NCBI GenBank assembly: GCA_963422685.1
Contig: OY730442.1
Coordinates: forward strand, 62,001 to 126,000
Length of the DNA: 64,000 bases
Source of the DNA: Spongiihabitans sp963422685
GTDB lineage: Bacteria; Pseudomonadota; Gammaproteobacteria; Arenicellales; Poriferihabitantaceae
Direction: 5' to 3'
Part shown: positions 1-8,833 of the stretch, in pieces
How positions within the stretch are numbered: position 1 is the stretch's first letter
Layout of the letters: each line of letters starts with the position of its first letter
Program-made: the position numbers and the translations under genes
The notes under the pieces: generated by a model
What the model saw: the letters and a program-made list of their open reading frames with translations, nothing else
Database searches by the model: none
What the model was told of the DNA's origin: nothing

Positions 1-1
1 G

Positions 2-1672
2 CGGGAAAAATTCTTCGGCACAAATCCGGCGTTAAAAGCCATGGTTGCGAACATGACCGACGAAGATATTTTTCGTTTGAACCGGGGCGGCCACGACCCG
101 CACAAAGTCTATGCCGCCTATCATGCCGCCAGCCAACACGCCGGCCAGCCCACCGTGATTCTGGCCAAAACCGTCAAAGGCTATGGCATGGGTGAAGCCG
201 GCGAAGGCCAGAACACTACCCATCAGCAAAAGAAAATGGGCGAAGAAGCGTTGTTCGCATTTCGCGACCGATTCAATATTCCATTGACCGATGAAGAAGT
301 GATCAAGGCGCCGTTTTATCGCCCCGCAAAAGATTCGCCAGAGACCGAATACCTGCTGGAGCAGCGACGGGAGCTGGGCGGGTTTTTGCCTGCCCGGCGG
401 AATCTGAGCGGAGCGCCTTTCAAGATGCCCGAGTTATCGATTTTCGACTCCCAACTGACGGGTACGGGTGATCGGGAAATATCCACCACCATGTCATTCG
501 TTCGTATCCTTTCCGCGCTGGTGCGGGACAAGCACCTCAAAAAACTCATCATCCCGATCATTCCCGACGAGTCCAGGACATTTGGCATGGAAGGAATGTT
601 CCGACAACTCGGCATTTATTCGCCGAAAGGACAATTGTATGAACCCGTGGATTCCGCTCAACTGATGTTTTACCGTGAAGATAAAACCGGTCAGGTATTG
701 CAGGAGGGTATTAATGAAGCGGGTGCCATGTCGTCCTGGATTGCCGCCGGGACGGCCTATAGCAACCACGATATATGCACCATCCCTTTCTATATTTTAT
801 ATTCCATGTTCGGATTCCAGCGCATAGGCGACTTGTGCTGGGCGGCTGGAGACAGCCGTGCGCGTGGATTTATCATGGGCGGAACCGCCGGGCGCACCAC
901 GCTGGCCGGGGAAGGACTGCAACACCAGGACGGACACAGTCTGATATTGGCCGGCACTATACCCAATTGCATTTCATACGACCCGGCCTATTGCTACGAA
1001 CTGGCGGTCATCATTCACGATGGATTGCGCCGCATGTACCAGCAGCAGGAAAGCATTTATTACTACATTACCGTGATGAATGAAAACTATGCCCATCCTG
1101 CAAAGCCGGACAACGCCACGGAAGGTATATTGCGCGGAATGTACTTACTCAAACGGGTGGGCAAGCAGAAAAATAAAATCAAGGTACAGCTTCTCGGCAG
1201 CGGCGCCATATTAAGAGAAGTCGAAGCGGCGGCTGAAATGCTGGATCAGGAATACAATATCAGCGCCGACGTCTGGAGTGTAACCAGCTTTAATGAATTG
1301 GTCCGGGATGGTCAGGACACCGAGCGACACAACAGACTGCATCCGCACCAGACACCCAGACAGAGTTTTGTGGAAATGAGTCTGGGCAACACCACGGGCC
1401 CGGCAATCGCCGCAACCGATTATATGCGGCTGTATGCGGAGCAGATTCGCGGCTTTGTGCCCAATCAATATTATGTGCTTGGAACCGATGGTTATGGCAG
1501 AAGCGATACCCGTAAAAAATTAAGAACATTTTTCGAGGTGGATCGCAGCCATGTCACCGTGACCGCGTTGAAAGCCCTGGCCGACCAGGAAGCCGTCACC
1601 CGCCAGCAGGTAGAAGATGCCATCGCCAGATATGGCATTGACCCGGAAAAACCGAATCCCGCTACGCTGTGA
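2..1672 (+). CDS. aceE: Pyruvate dehydrogenase E1 component, homodimeric type (partial, 5' end outside window)
   Basis: E1 decarboxylates pyruvate with thiamine diphosphate and hands the acetyl group to the lipoyl arm of E2. The reading frame is open from base 2, and the first in-window codons already match the middle of AceE, so about 556 C-terminal residues are present against about 887 in E. coli. Visible AceE blocks are RGGHDPHKVYAAY, the KGYGMG turn followed by a THQQKK helix, the EGINEAGAMSSWIAAGT region and the FGFQRIGDLCWAAGDSRARGF strand of the pyrimidine-binding domain. The C-terminal domain ends normally at TGA 1670-1672. aceF starts 9 bases later and lpd follows, so the three genes form one pdh operon. 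The 5' end and promoter cannot be judged. Confidence 0.97.
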   Translation, partial: REKFFGTNPALKAMVANMTDEDIFRLNRGGHDPHKVYAAYHAASQHAGQPTVILAKTVKGYGMGEAGEGQNTTHQQKKMGEEALFAFRDRFNIPLTDEEVIKAPFYRPAKDSPETEYLLEQRRELGGFLPARRNLSGAPFKMPELSIFDSQLTGTGDREISTTMSFVRILSALVRDKHLKKLIIPIIPDESRTFGMEGMFRQLGIYSPKGQLYEPVDSAQLMFYREDKTGQVLQEGINEAGAMSSWIAAGTAYSNHDICTIPFYILYSMFGFQRIGDLCWAAGDSRARGFIMGGTAGRTTLAGEGLQHQDGHSLILAGTIPNCISYDPAYCYELAVIIHDGLRRMYQQQESIYYYITVMNENYAHPAKPDNATEGILRGMYLLKRVGKQKNKIKVQLLGSGAILREVEAAAEMLDQEYNISADVWSVTSFNELVRDGQDTERHNRLHPHQTPRQSFVEMSLGNTTGPAIAATDYMRLYAEQIRGFVPNQYYVLGTDGYGRSDTRKKLRTFFEVDRSHVTVTALKALADQEAVTRQQVEDAIARYGIDPEKPNPATL

Positions 1673-1681
1673 CAACGCAAA

Positions 1682-3001
1682 ATGGCTGAAATCAAAGTTC
1701 CCGATATTGGCGATTTCGATGCGGTGGAGGTGATCGAAATCCTCGCGCGTGTTGGTGACGTGGTGTGCGCGGAAGACCCGCTGCTGACCCTTGAAAGCGA
1801 CAAAGCGACGATGGAAATCCCCGCTCCAGGGAATGGCACGATAACGGAAATAAAAATCGCGGTGGGTGAAAATGTTTCCGAAGGCATGGTAATCATGCGC
1901 ATGGATGCCGATAGGACAGCGGAAGCGGAAGCTGTCTCACCAGAAGGAATTGAACCTGGGGGAAAAAGCCCTCCCGGAATTGCATCCGCAGTTGATCAGT
2001 CGGCCAGTGAACCGATTGTTCAGCCAGTTATTCAGAAACACATACCCCCAACCTTACCAGCTTATCCAGCGGAATCTGGCGGATTACTGGCGCATGCCAG
2101 TCCAGGGGTGCGTCGGTTTGCCAGAGAATTGGGCGCGGATGTAAACCAAATCAAAGGCACTGGCCGCAAAGCGCGAATAGTCAAACAGGACGTGGTTGAC
2201 TGGGTCAAGCAACAACTCTCTGCACCATCACCTGCGTCCCCGCTGCACCGCGCATCCGCCGGGTTCGGCATTCCACCTGTTCCTGATATTGATTTTTCAC
2301 AATTTGGCGAGATCGAAAAGCGCACATTATCGCGAATTAAAAAATTGTCCGGCCCGCACTTGCAACGGGCCTGGTTAAATATTCCCCACGTCACCCATCA
2401 CGATGAAGCGGATATCACAGAACTGGAGACATTCAGAAAGTCGCTGAAACAGGAAGCCGAAAATGCAGGCATTAGAATTACCCTGCTGTCGTTTGTAATG
2501 AAAGCCCTGGTCGGTGCGCTGAAGAAGTATCCTGATGTAAATGCGTCTCTCGCTGCCAATGGTGAAACGCTGATACTGAAAAAATATTACCATATCGGCA
2601 TCGCCGTGGATACTGTCAATGGATTGGTGGTGCCGGTGATACGCGATGTGGACAGAAAAAGTATTTTCGATCTGGCGCGAGAAATGGCAGACATCAGCAC
2701 AAGGTCGAGAGACGGAAAAATCACCCCCGATGACCTGAAAGGCGGCTGTATCAGCATATCCAGCCTTGGTGGCATCGGTGGAACGGCCTTTACTCCCATC
2801 GTCAATGCCCCTGAAGTTGCCATACTGGGCGTATCGAGATCGAAGATGACGCCAGTCTGGAATGGGCAGTCATTCGTCCCCAGACTGATGCTGCCGCTGG
2901 ATTTATCCTATGACCATCGGGTCATCGACGGCGCCCAGGCGGCAAGATTTGTAGCTTGCCTGACCCGGTCATTCGAGGATGTGCGCAGACTGTCTTTATG
3001 A
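1682..3001 (+). CDS. aceF: Dihydrolipoyllysine-residue acetyltransferase (E2) of pyruvate dehydrogenase
   Basis: E2 forms the core of the pyruvate dehydrogenase complex and moves acetyl groups from lipoate to CoA. The 439-residue protein has a single lipoyl domain (residues 1-78, lipoyl lysine K41 in ESDKATMEI), a Pro/Ser-rich linker, a peripheral-subunit-binding domain (about 135-170, SPGVRRFARELG) and the catalytic domain (about 205-439) ending with the DHRVIDG motif (H412, D416). Many gammaproteobacterial E2p proteins carry two or three lipoyl domains, so this is a short form. A further lipoyl domain sits on the E3 encoded next door. The ATG is 9 bases after the aceE stop without a strong Shine-Dalgarno sequence, so translation is probably coupled. 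Confidence 0.97.
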   Translation: MAEIKVPDIGDFDAVEVIEILARVGDVVCAEDPLLTLESDKATMEIPAPGNGTITEIKIAVGENVSEGMVIMRMDADRTAEAEAVSPEGIEPGGKSPPGIASAVDQSASEPIVQPVIQKHIPPTLPAYPAESGGLLAHASPGVRRFARELGADVNQIKGTGRKARIVKQDVVDWVKQQLSAPSPASPLHRASAGFGIPPVPDIDFSQFGEIEKRTLSRIKKLSGPHLQRAWLNIPHVTHHDEADITELETFRKSLKQEAENAGIRITLLSFVMKALVGALKKYPDVNASLAANGETLILKKYYHIGIAVDTVNGLVVPVIRDVDRKSIFDLAREMADISTRSRDGKITPDDLKGGCISISSLGGIGGTAFTPIVNAPEVAILGVSRSKMTPVWNGQSFVPRLMLPLDLSYDHRVIDGAQAARFVACLTRSFEDVRRLSL

Positions 3002-3043
3002 ACCGCTTAGGAGTTCCATTCCTGTCTGTCACCGGCAATATTT

Positions 3044-4837
3044 ATGACCGGGCTGATTGAAATCAGGGCACCCGATTTAGGGGAATTTGAAAACGTTCCG
3101 GTAATTGAAATATTGGTAAAGGTCGGCGATGTCATCGCATTGCATGACCCGCTGGTTGCCATTGAAAGTGACAAGGCCAGCATGGAAGTTCCCGCCAGCC
3201 ATGGCGGCCTGGTGAAGGAGATTAAAATTGCAGTTGGAACCGAAATTTCTTCAAATCAGGTGCTGTTACTGATCGAACCGGACGCAACAGATTCCCTGGT
3301 TGCCGAACAATCAGAGCAGCAGGTCGAATCCAGTCGTCCCGGGTCAAAAACCAGTGCGCCGGTGAAATTGCTGACGGATGCTGAATCTCCTGCACAGTCG
3401 GCGAAAACAGCGCATCTCGCTAAAGGGAGCAAACACGCGGAGTTGGTGGTATTGGGATCAGGTCCCGGCGGCTATACTGCGGCGTTTCGTGCGGCCGACC
3501 TTGGGCTGGATGTGATATTGATTGAGCGATATGAAAACCTGGGTGGAGTCTGCCTCAACGTCGGCTGCATTCCATCCAAAGCGCTGCTGCACGTGGCAAA
3601 GGTCATCACCGAGAGCGCAGAGTCGAAAAAAATCGGACTCATCTACAACGCACCCGGGATAGATATAAAACAAACCCTGGAATGGAAAAACGGCATCGTC
3701 AGTCAACTGACTCAAGGGTTGGCGGGCCTGGCCAAAAAACGCAAGGTGACGGTTGTTCACGGCACCGGGCAGTTCATAAGCCCGAATACGATTGAAGTGA
3801 CATCCGGCGCTGGAACGGACACCATCTCCTTTGAAAAAGCCATCATTGCGGCAGGGTCCCAACCGATTAAAATCCCCGGCTTCCCCCATGATGACCCAGG
3901 GTTGCTGGATTCAACTGACGCATTGGAACCCGACCGGTTACCTGAAAGATTACTTATTGTGGGCGGCGGTATCATTGGCCTGGAAATGGCCACGGTCTAT
4001 CACGCATTGGGTAGCAGGATCAGCATAGTTGAAATGCTGGATGGACTGATGACGGGTGCAGACCCGGATTTAGTGCGCCCATTACAAAAACGGATTAAAG
4101 CTCAGTATGAAAATATCTGGCTGAAGACCAGAGTCACCGCGATGAAAGCGCTGAAAAACGGCATCAAAGTCAGTTTTGCAGGAGACAAAGCCCCGCAACA
4201 TGAAACATTTGACCAGGTCCTGGTGTCGGTGGGCAGAACTCCCAATGGCAATCGTATCAATGCACAAGCGGCCGGGGTGCGCATTGCAGATGATGGATTT
4301 ATCAAGGTTAACGACCAACAACAAACTAATATTCCACACATTTACGCCATCGGCGACATCGTCGGCCAGCCCATGCTGGCGCACAAGGCCGTGCATGAAG
4401 GGAAAGTCGCGGCAGAAGTAGCGGCCGGATTGAAAAGTGGATTCGACGCCAGAGTGATCCCGAGCGTGGCCTATACCGACCCGGAAGTGGCCTGGGCAGG
4501 CATCACCGAGACCGAAGCCAAAGCCCGGGGCCTGGACTACGGCAAGGGTGTATTTCCCTGGGCCGCCAGCGGTCGGTCATTGTCCCAGGGCCGCAGTGAG
4601 GGGATAACCAAACTGCTTTTTGATAACCAGACTCACCGGATCATTGGGGCCGGCATCACCGGCAGTCATGCCGGTGACCTGATCGCCGAAGCCGCCCTGG
4701 CCATAGAAATGAATGCGGATGCCCGGGACCTCGCACTCACTATACATGCCCACCCTACCCTCGCCGAAACCCTGGGCTTTGCAGCGGAAGCGTTTGAGGG
4801 AACGATTACTGATCTCTATATGCCCGGGAAAAAATAA
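3044..4837 (+). CDS. lpd: Dihydrolipoamide dehydrogenase (E3) with N-terminal lipoyl domain
   Basis: E3 re-oxidises dihydrolipoamide with FAD and NAD+. The protein has 597 residues, about 120 more than a plain E3, because it begins with a complete lipoyl domain (K44 in ESDKASMEVP) and a flexible linker. The dehydrogenase part starts near residue 130 with the FAD-binding GSGPGG motif, has the redox disulfide C170/C175 in GGVCLNVGCIPSK, a second dinucleotide fold (IVGGGIIGLEMA) and the His-containing HAHPTLAETL near the C terminus. Lipoylated E3 is known in several proteobacterial PDH operons. It lies 42 bases after aceF in the same operon. Only this E3 is seen here, so whether it also serves 2-oxoglutarate dehydrogenase is unknown. 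Confidence 0.97.
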   Translation: MTGLIEIRAPDLGEFENVPVIEILVKVGDVIALHDPLVAIESDKASMEVPASHGGLVKEIKIAVGTEISSNQVLLLIEPDATDSLVAEQSEQQVESSRPGSKTSAPVKLLTDAESPAQSAKTAHLAKGSKHAELVVLGSGPGGYTAAFRAADLGLDVILIERYENLGGVCLNVGCIPSKALLHVAKVITESAESKKIGLIYNAPGIDIKQTLEWKNGIVSQLTQGLAGLAKKRKVTVVHGTGQFISPNTIEVTSGAGTDTISFEKAIIAAGSQPIKIPGFPHDDPGLLDSTDALEPDRLPERLLIVGGGIIGLEMATVYHALGSRISIVEMLDGLMTGADPDLVRPLQKRIKAQYENIWLKTRVTAMKALKNGIKVSFAGDKAPQHETFDQVLVSVGRTPNGNRINAQAAGVRIADDGFIKVNDQQQTNIPHIYAIGDIVGQPMLAHKAVHEGKVAAEVAAGLKSGFDARVIPSVAYTDPEVAWAGITETEAKARGLDYGKGVFPWAASGRSLSQGRSEGITKLLFDNQTHRIIGAGITGSHAGDLIAEAALAIEMNADARDLALTIHAHPTLAETLGFAAEAFEGTITDLYMPGKK

Positions 4838-4891
4838 CGTAGTAACCGCACGCCCATGGGGCAGTTAAGAGGACGATCAGGAAGAATCTCA

Positions 4892-5446
4892 TCATATCAT
4901 TAGAACCGATCTAATTTCTTTGGACACTGCTTCGCTAACAGAAAATTCTTCTGAAATCCCACTTTCAAATTCTGAGCTGTCAAGGTCAAAATTCCACAGT
5001 ATATGAAGGTCAGTTAAATTACCAATTAGCTCAACGGAATCATATTTCCCTCCGAGCAAAAGCTCTTCGACTATCTCTCTATCTTGTGGGAGAACAAAAA
5101 GGAAGGAAATCAAAAGGTATTCATCAAGCAATGAAAAGAGTTGTGGAATCGCTAAATTATCATGAATTTTAAAAGCAAACGACCGAGGCTTTGGAAGCGG
5201 TACAAGCCTCCAAAATCCCTTTGCGGCAGAGCCGTGATGCAATAAGCTAACAGCTCTATTTAGCTTTTCCTGAGCGCGAACCACATTGGATGAATGCGTG
5301 CTACCGAAAGCGAAGGCGTTTAATTCCTTAAACTCCGGTCGAGCTAACCTTTCAAGTATGGTGTTAACCCGCCCAATTTCAACTTCTCGATATCTTATAT
5401 TATCCATATTTTTAGAGTCCATTTTAGAGTTCATTTTAGAGTTCAT
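4892..5446 (-). CDS. Hypothetical protein, AT-rich, repeated start region
   Basis: I do not recognise this 184-residue protein. It looks soluble and acidic at its C terminus and has no signal peptide; one hydrophobic stretch (near LLDEYLLISFLFVLP) looks like a buried helix rather than a membrane anchor. The gene is clearly richer in A+T than lpd and recO on either side, which suggests later insertion. The 5' end consists of a 12-bp unit present three times, giving three in-frame ATGs (MNSKMNSKMDSK), so the true start could be any of them or the later ATG at MDN. No clear Shine-Dalgarno sequence precedes the first ATG. The open frame and normal amino-acid composition support a real gene. Confidence 0.6.
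   Translation of the reverse strand: MNSKMNSKMDSKNMDNIRYREVEIGRVNTILERLARPEFKELNAFAFGSTHSSNVVRAQEKLNRAVSLLHHGSAAKGFWRLVPLPKPRSFAFKIHDNLAIPQLFSLLDEYLLISFLFVLPQDREIVEELLLGGKYDSVELIGNLTDLHILWNFDLDSSEFESGISEEFSVSEAVSKEIRSVLMI
5411..5446 (-). repeat. Three tandem 12-bp units over the start codon of the hypothetical gene
   Basis: On the minus strand the unit ATGAACTCTAAA occurs twice and a third copy reads ATGGACTCTAAA. Each unit is four codons long and carries its own ATG, so copy-number change would add or remove start codons without a frame shift. Confidence 0.8.
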
Positions 5447-5605
5447 TTTATTGTGGACATTGTACCGATGGTTTTTTCAATGAGTCGGGCCTGCCAATCT
5501 CCATCTCCATGAAGAACTTTTTCATGTAATCCGCTTAGCCAAGATTTCTGATATTTCTATTGACCCGCCGCAACCGGAGCAATTCAGGCTAATCGGGTTT
5601 TTCAC

Positions 5606-6328
5606 TCACTCCGGAATTTCTTCTGTATAGCGTTTCATTGCGCGCACAACTCTTCGGGTGCGCAGTTCTTTGCCATGCAACTGGATATCGATCAACCAGC
5701 GGGTGAGCAGCCGGGCCTGGATTTTCTCTTTATCCGACTTGAATTCTTCGCTTTGCAAGGCGATCAATGTGGCCCCGGATATGATGTTTCCCTGGCTGCC
5801 GCCTGTGATCACCGGGCCTTTTTGCGGCAGATATTGATAATTGCTATCCGCCAGGATCGATTGCCCGGTTTCTGCATCATGCTCAAGCACCAGGCCAAAC
5901 CCTGTTTCCTGAAGTAAATATTTTTCAAATATCCGCAGCACGACATAAGGATTTTTTTTGTCAATTAAGGCGGATATGGATTCATCGTATTTATCGTATA
6001 ACCGCTCATGCGGGTCATGCCGGTGGAGTAGTTTGAGTATGAGCTCGTTCATATAAAAACCGCAGGCGACACCCGGGGCATCCGGTTGCGGGCAATAGCG
6101 GGTTTGTTCGATGGCGGTGAGAATGGGCAGTTCGCCCTTCCCGGCCCAGCTCACCAGCAATGGCTTAAATGATAAAAACAAACCCTGCTGGCGGGATTTG
6201 TTTCGCCTGCAACCCTTGGCTAGCAGCGCCAATCTGCCATGATTCCGGGTGAAAATTTCGACCAGCAGGCTGCTTTCCCGGTACGCCCTTCTGTGTAACA
6301 GGTAACCGGGCTGCTGGTCGACCTTCAT
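5606..6328 (-). CDS. recO: DNA repair protein RecO
   Basis: RecO works with RecR (and RecF) to load RecA on SSB-coated single-stranded DNA in the RecFOR gap-repair pathway. The 240-residue product has the N-terminal OB fold (QPGYLLHRRAYRESSLLVEIFTR), a basic patch after GRLALLAKG, and the helical region with YMNELILKLL. The C-terminal zinc-finger cysteines found in some RecO proteins are absent, as in E. coli. It is the last gene of the lepA-lepB-rnc-era-recO block, with a 12-base gap to era. The usual followers pdxJ and acpS are missing; an unrelated AT-rich gene lies downstream instead. Confidence 0.94.
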   Translation of the reverse strand: MKVDQQPGYLLHRRAYRESSLLVEIFTRNHGRLALLAKGCRRNKSRQQGLFLSFKPLLVSWAGKGELPILTAIEQTRYCPQPDAPGVACGFYMNELILKLLHRHDPHERLYDKYDESISALIDKKNPYVVLRIFEKYLLQETGFGLVLEHDAETGQSILADSNYQYLPQKGPVITGGSQGNIISGATLIALQSEEFKSDKEKIQARLLTRWLIDIQLHGKELRTRRVVRAMKRYTEEIPE

Positions 6329-6340
6329 CGGTTGTGTGGT

Positions 6341-7240
6341 TCAGTTTTCGGTATATCCGAGGGAATGCAGTAATGCGGCCCGATCAGCCCAGCCTTTTTT
6401 AACTTTGACCCAAAGACTCAGAAAAACCTTTTTATCAAATGAATCTTCCATTTGTTTTCTTGCCTGCATACCGATGTGCTTGAGTTGCTTGCCATTTTTA
6501 CCGATAACGATGGATTTCTGCCCGGATTTCTCCACCCAGATAATCACATCGATATGCAAAACATCTTTTTCGCCGGTTTCAAACCGGGTCGCTTCCACCG
6601 CGATGGAATAGGGCAATTCCTGCCCGAGCGACTCGAATATTTGTTCTCGCACCAATTCCGCCGCGAGAAACGGTTCGGGCCGGTCGGTGACCTGATCATC
6701 AGGAAACCCGGGGGGACCTTCCGGCAGATGACTGGACACGGTTTTCACAAACCCGTCCAGGTCATCCGGCCTGAGTGCGGATACAGGCATAATCTCGATA
6801 AAGTCATGCACCTGACGAGACGCCTCAATCAATGGCAGCAATCGGGTTTTATCTTTGAGTCGATCGATTTTATTGATCAGCAGAATGACCGGCGTGGTTT
6901 TTGACTGCGCCTGCCGGCAAATCCTGCGTAATTCCGCTGTCCAGCCTTTGTAATCAATCATAAATAATATGACATCCACATCGCACATGCTGCTGAGTGC
7001 GGTGCGATTAATGACTTTGTTCAGGCTCTTGCGCTGATCATTGTGCAGCCCGGGGGTGTCAACAAACACTATTTGCGATTCCGCTGAAGTTTTAACGCCC
7101 AGAATTCTGTGGCGGGTAGTTTGCGGGCGGCGCGAAATGATAGAAATCTTTTTGCCGACCAGGCTGTTCAGCAATGTGGATTTGCCAACATTGGGCGCAC
7201 CCGCCAGCGCAGCGAAACCGAAACGGTGTCCACTTGCCAT
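6341..7240 (-). CDS. era: GTPase Era
   Basis: Era is an essential GTPase that binds the 3' end of 16S rRNA and helps assemble the 30S subunit. The 299-residue protein shows G1 (GAPNVGKST, residues 15-23), the switch region around PQTTRHRILG, G3 (DTPGL), G4 (NKID) and a C-terminal KH domain with VIGKNGKQLKHIG. Length and motif order match E. coli Era (301 residues). It follows rnc by 6 bases, the conserved rnc-era coupling. Confidence 0.97.
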   Translation of the reverse strand: MASGHRFGFAALAGAPNVGKSTLLNSLVGKKISIISRRPQTTRHRILGVKTSAESQIVFVDTPGLHNDQRKSLNKVINRTALSSMCDVDVILFMIDYKGWTAELRRICRQAQSKTTPVILLINKIDRLKDKTRLLPLIEASRQVHDFIEIMPVSALRPDDLDGFVKTVSSHLPEGPPGFPDDQVTDRPEPFLAAELVREQIFESLGQELPYSIAVEATRFETGEKDVLHIDVIIWVEKSGQKSIVIGKNGKQLKHIGMQARKQMEDSFDKKVFLSLWVKVKKGWADRAALLHSLGYTEN

Positions 7241-7246
7241 TATCTG

Positions 7247-7990
7247 CTATTGATCACGCCTGGCCCACAGTTGGGTCAAAGCGTCCAGGGCTTTTGCGGC
7301 GGCCGACTGCTCCGCCGATTTATGGCTATGGCCTGTGGCTGTAAAGCCATTTTCCATGCCCTGAACGCAGCACATTACGGTAAAAGTCAAATTGTGCGCC
7401 ATGCCGAACTGATTGATCACTTTATATTGTGGAAGCGGTCTGTTTTGTTTTTGCAGGGCTTCCTGCAAAAGGGTTTTGCTGTCTTGCAAATCAGCCGGCC
7501 TTAGCGTCTCCAGCAAACCTTTATAAAGGCGATCCAACACATCTTTCACTGGCGCCAGCCCGCCGTCAATATAGACTGCGCCGACGATGGCCTCCAATGC
7601 GTTGGCCAGAATGGAATCACGATTGCAGCCACCGCTTTTCAATTCCCCGCTGCCCAGATGCAAATGGTTTTGCAGATTCAATTTTCGCGCCAGACCGGCC
7701 AGCGTATTTTGCCGGACCAGCCGTGCCCGCATTTTGGTCAGATCGCCCTCGGCAAGATGTGGAAATTTGCGATAAAGATATTCGGCAACGACGAACCCCA
7801 ATATGCTGTCACCCAGATATTCCAGCCGCTCGTTACTTGGCGGGCCTGCGCTGCGGTGGGACAGCGCCTGGTTCAGTAATTTTTGATTTTTGAAGGTATA
7901 CCCCAGGTCAATCTCAGGCGATTCAATACGACGCATTATGACTGGTTGTGACTCAGCCACCCGCACCCGGCTATTCGATTGCATTGCCAA
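7247..7990 (-). CDS. rnc: Ribonuclease III
   Basis: RNase III cleaves double-stranded RNA, including rRNA precursors. The nuclease domain has the signature NERLEYLGDS with the metal-binding acidic residues, a second acidic site near EAIVGAVYIDGG, and a C-terminal double-stranded-RNA-binding domain from about residue 175. The start is uncertain. The longest frame begins with TTG at 7990, with GGAG five bases upstream; ATG 7984 is two codons later; ATG 7936 would give the usual family length of about 229 residues but has no visible ribosome site. I kept 7990 because of the Shine-Dalgarno match. The gene overlaps the end of lepB by 20 bases. Confidence 0.95.
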   Translation of the reverse strand: MAMQSNSRVRVAESQPVIMRRIESPEIDLGYTFKNQKLLNQALSHRSAGPPSNERLEYLGDSILGFVVAEYLYRKFPHLAEGDLTKMRARLVRQNTLAGLARKLNLQNHLHLGSGELKSGGCNRDSILANALEAIVGAVYIDGGLAPVKDVLDRLYKGLLETLRPADLQDSKTLLQEALQKQNRPLPQYKVINQFGMAHNLTFTVMCCVQGMENGFTATGHSHKSAEQSAAAKALDALTQLWARRDQ

Positions 7991-8771
7991 TGCGACTCCA
8001 GTTTATGCCGCCGCCGCTTAGGCTTTTCCAGCTAAACCAGATAAAAAAGGCATTCCCCACCACATTCGCCTCGGGCACAAACCGCCAGTATCGGCTGTCA
8101 TTGCTGTGGTCCCGGTTATCACCCATGACAAAGTAATGCCCTGGTGGAACCATAACCTTCTCCAGGTCCCGTGATTTTCGGGAGTCATCCAGCAAAATCC
8201 GGTGGGTTGAATCGCCGATAATTTCGATCAGTCTGGTGGCCGATTTTCCGTCGAGTCGGGCCTGCTGATAAGCGTATTCGCCATCCTGTTCGACTGCTAC
8301 GGGATTGCCGTTAATCAATAACTTTTTATCTTTATAGGTAAGGATATCGCCGGGAAGGCCGATTACCCGTTTAATAAAATTCAGTTTGGGATCAACCGGA
8401 TACCGGAATACCATCACGTCGCCGCGTTTCGGGCTGCTGACCGGGATTATTTTTTTGTTGACAACGGGTAAGCGGATGCCGTACCTGAATTTGTTCACCA
8501 ATATAAAATCACCAATATGCAAACTCGGCAGCATGGAACCGGATGGAATCCTGAATGGTTCGATAATAAATGAGCGAAGTATGAAGACGATCAATATTAC
8601 CGGAAACAGGGATCTGGCATATTCGACAATAATCGGCTGGGTCTGGACTGCATTGCCATGTTTATCCGGCATGGGTACATCGTCTCTGCCGTTTTTTGAA
8701 AATATTTTATACAACAGGCTGATGACACCGGTTACCAGCAAGGCAATAAACAGTATTAAAGAAAAATCCAC
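7971..8771 (-). CDS. lepB: Signal peptidase I
   Basis: LepB removes signal peptides from secreted proteins at the periplasmic face of the inner membrane. The 266-residue protein has an N-terminal membrane helix (residues 3-22), a second hydrophobic segment (57-70), the catalytic serine S79 in IPSGSMLPS and the catalytic lysine K134 in FIKRVIGLPGD, plus the C-terminal box GDNRDHSNDSR. The start codon is GTG. It lies between lepA and rnc as in Enterobacteria. Confidence 0.96.
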   Translation of the reverse strand: MDFSLILFIALLVTGVISLLYKIFSKNGRDDVPMPDKHGNAVQTQPIIVEYARSLFPVILIVFILRSFIIEPFRIPSGSMLPSLHIGDFILVNKFRYGIRLPVVNKKIIPVSSPKRGDVMVFRYPVDPKLNFIKRVIGLPGDILTYKDKKLLINGNPVAVEQDGEYAYQQARLDGKSATRLIEIIGDSTHRILLDDSRKSRDLEKVMVPPGHYFVMGDNRDHSNDSRYWRFVPEANVVGNAFFIWFSWKSLSGGGINWSRIGNAIE

Positions 8772-8833
8772 GGACTATCCCCGAAAATGAATAATGAGAA
8801 TTTAAAACCAGAATTTGGTACGGTTAGGTAAGG

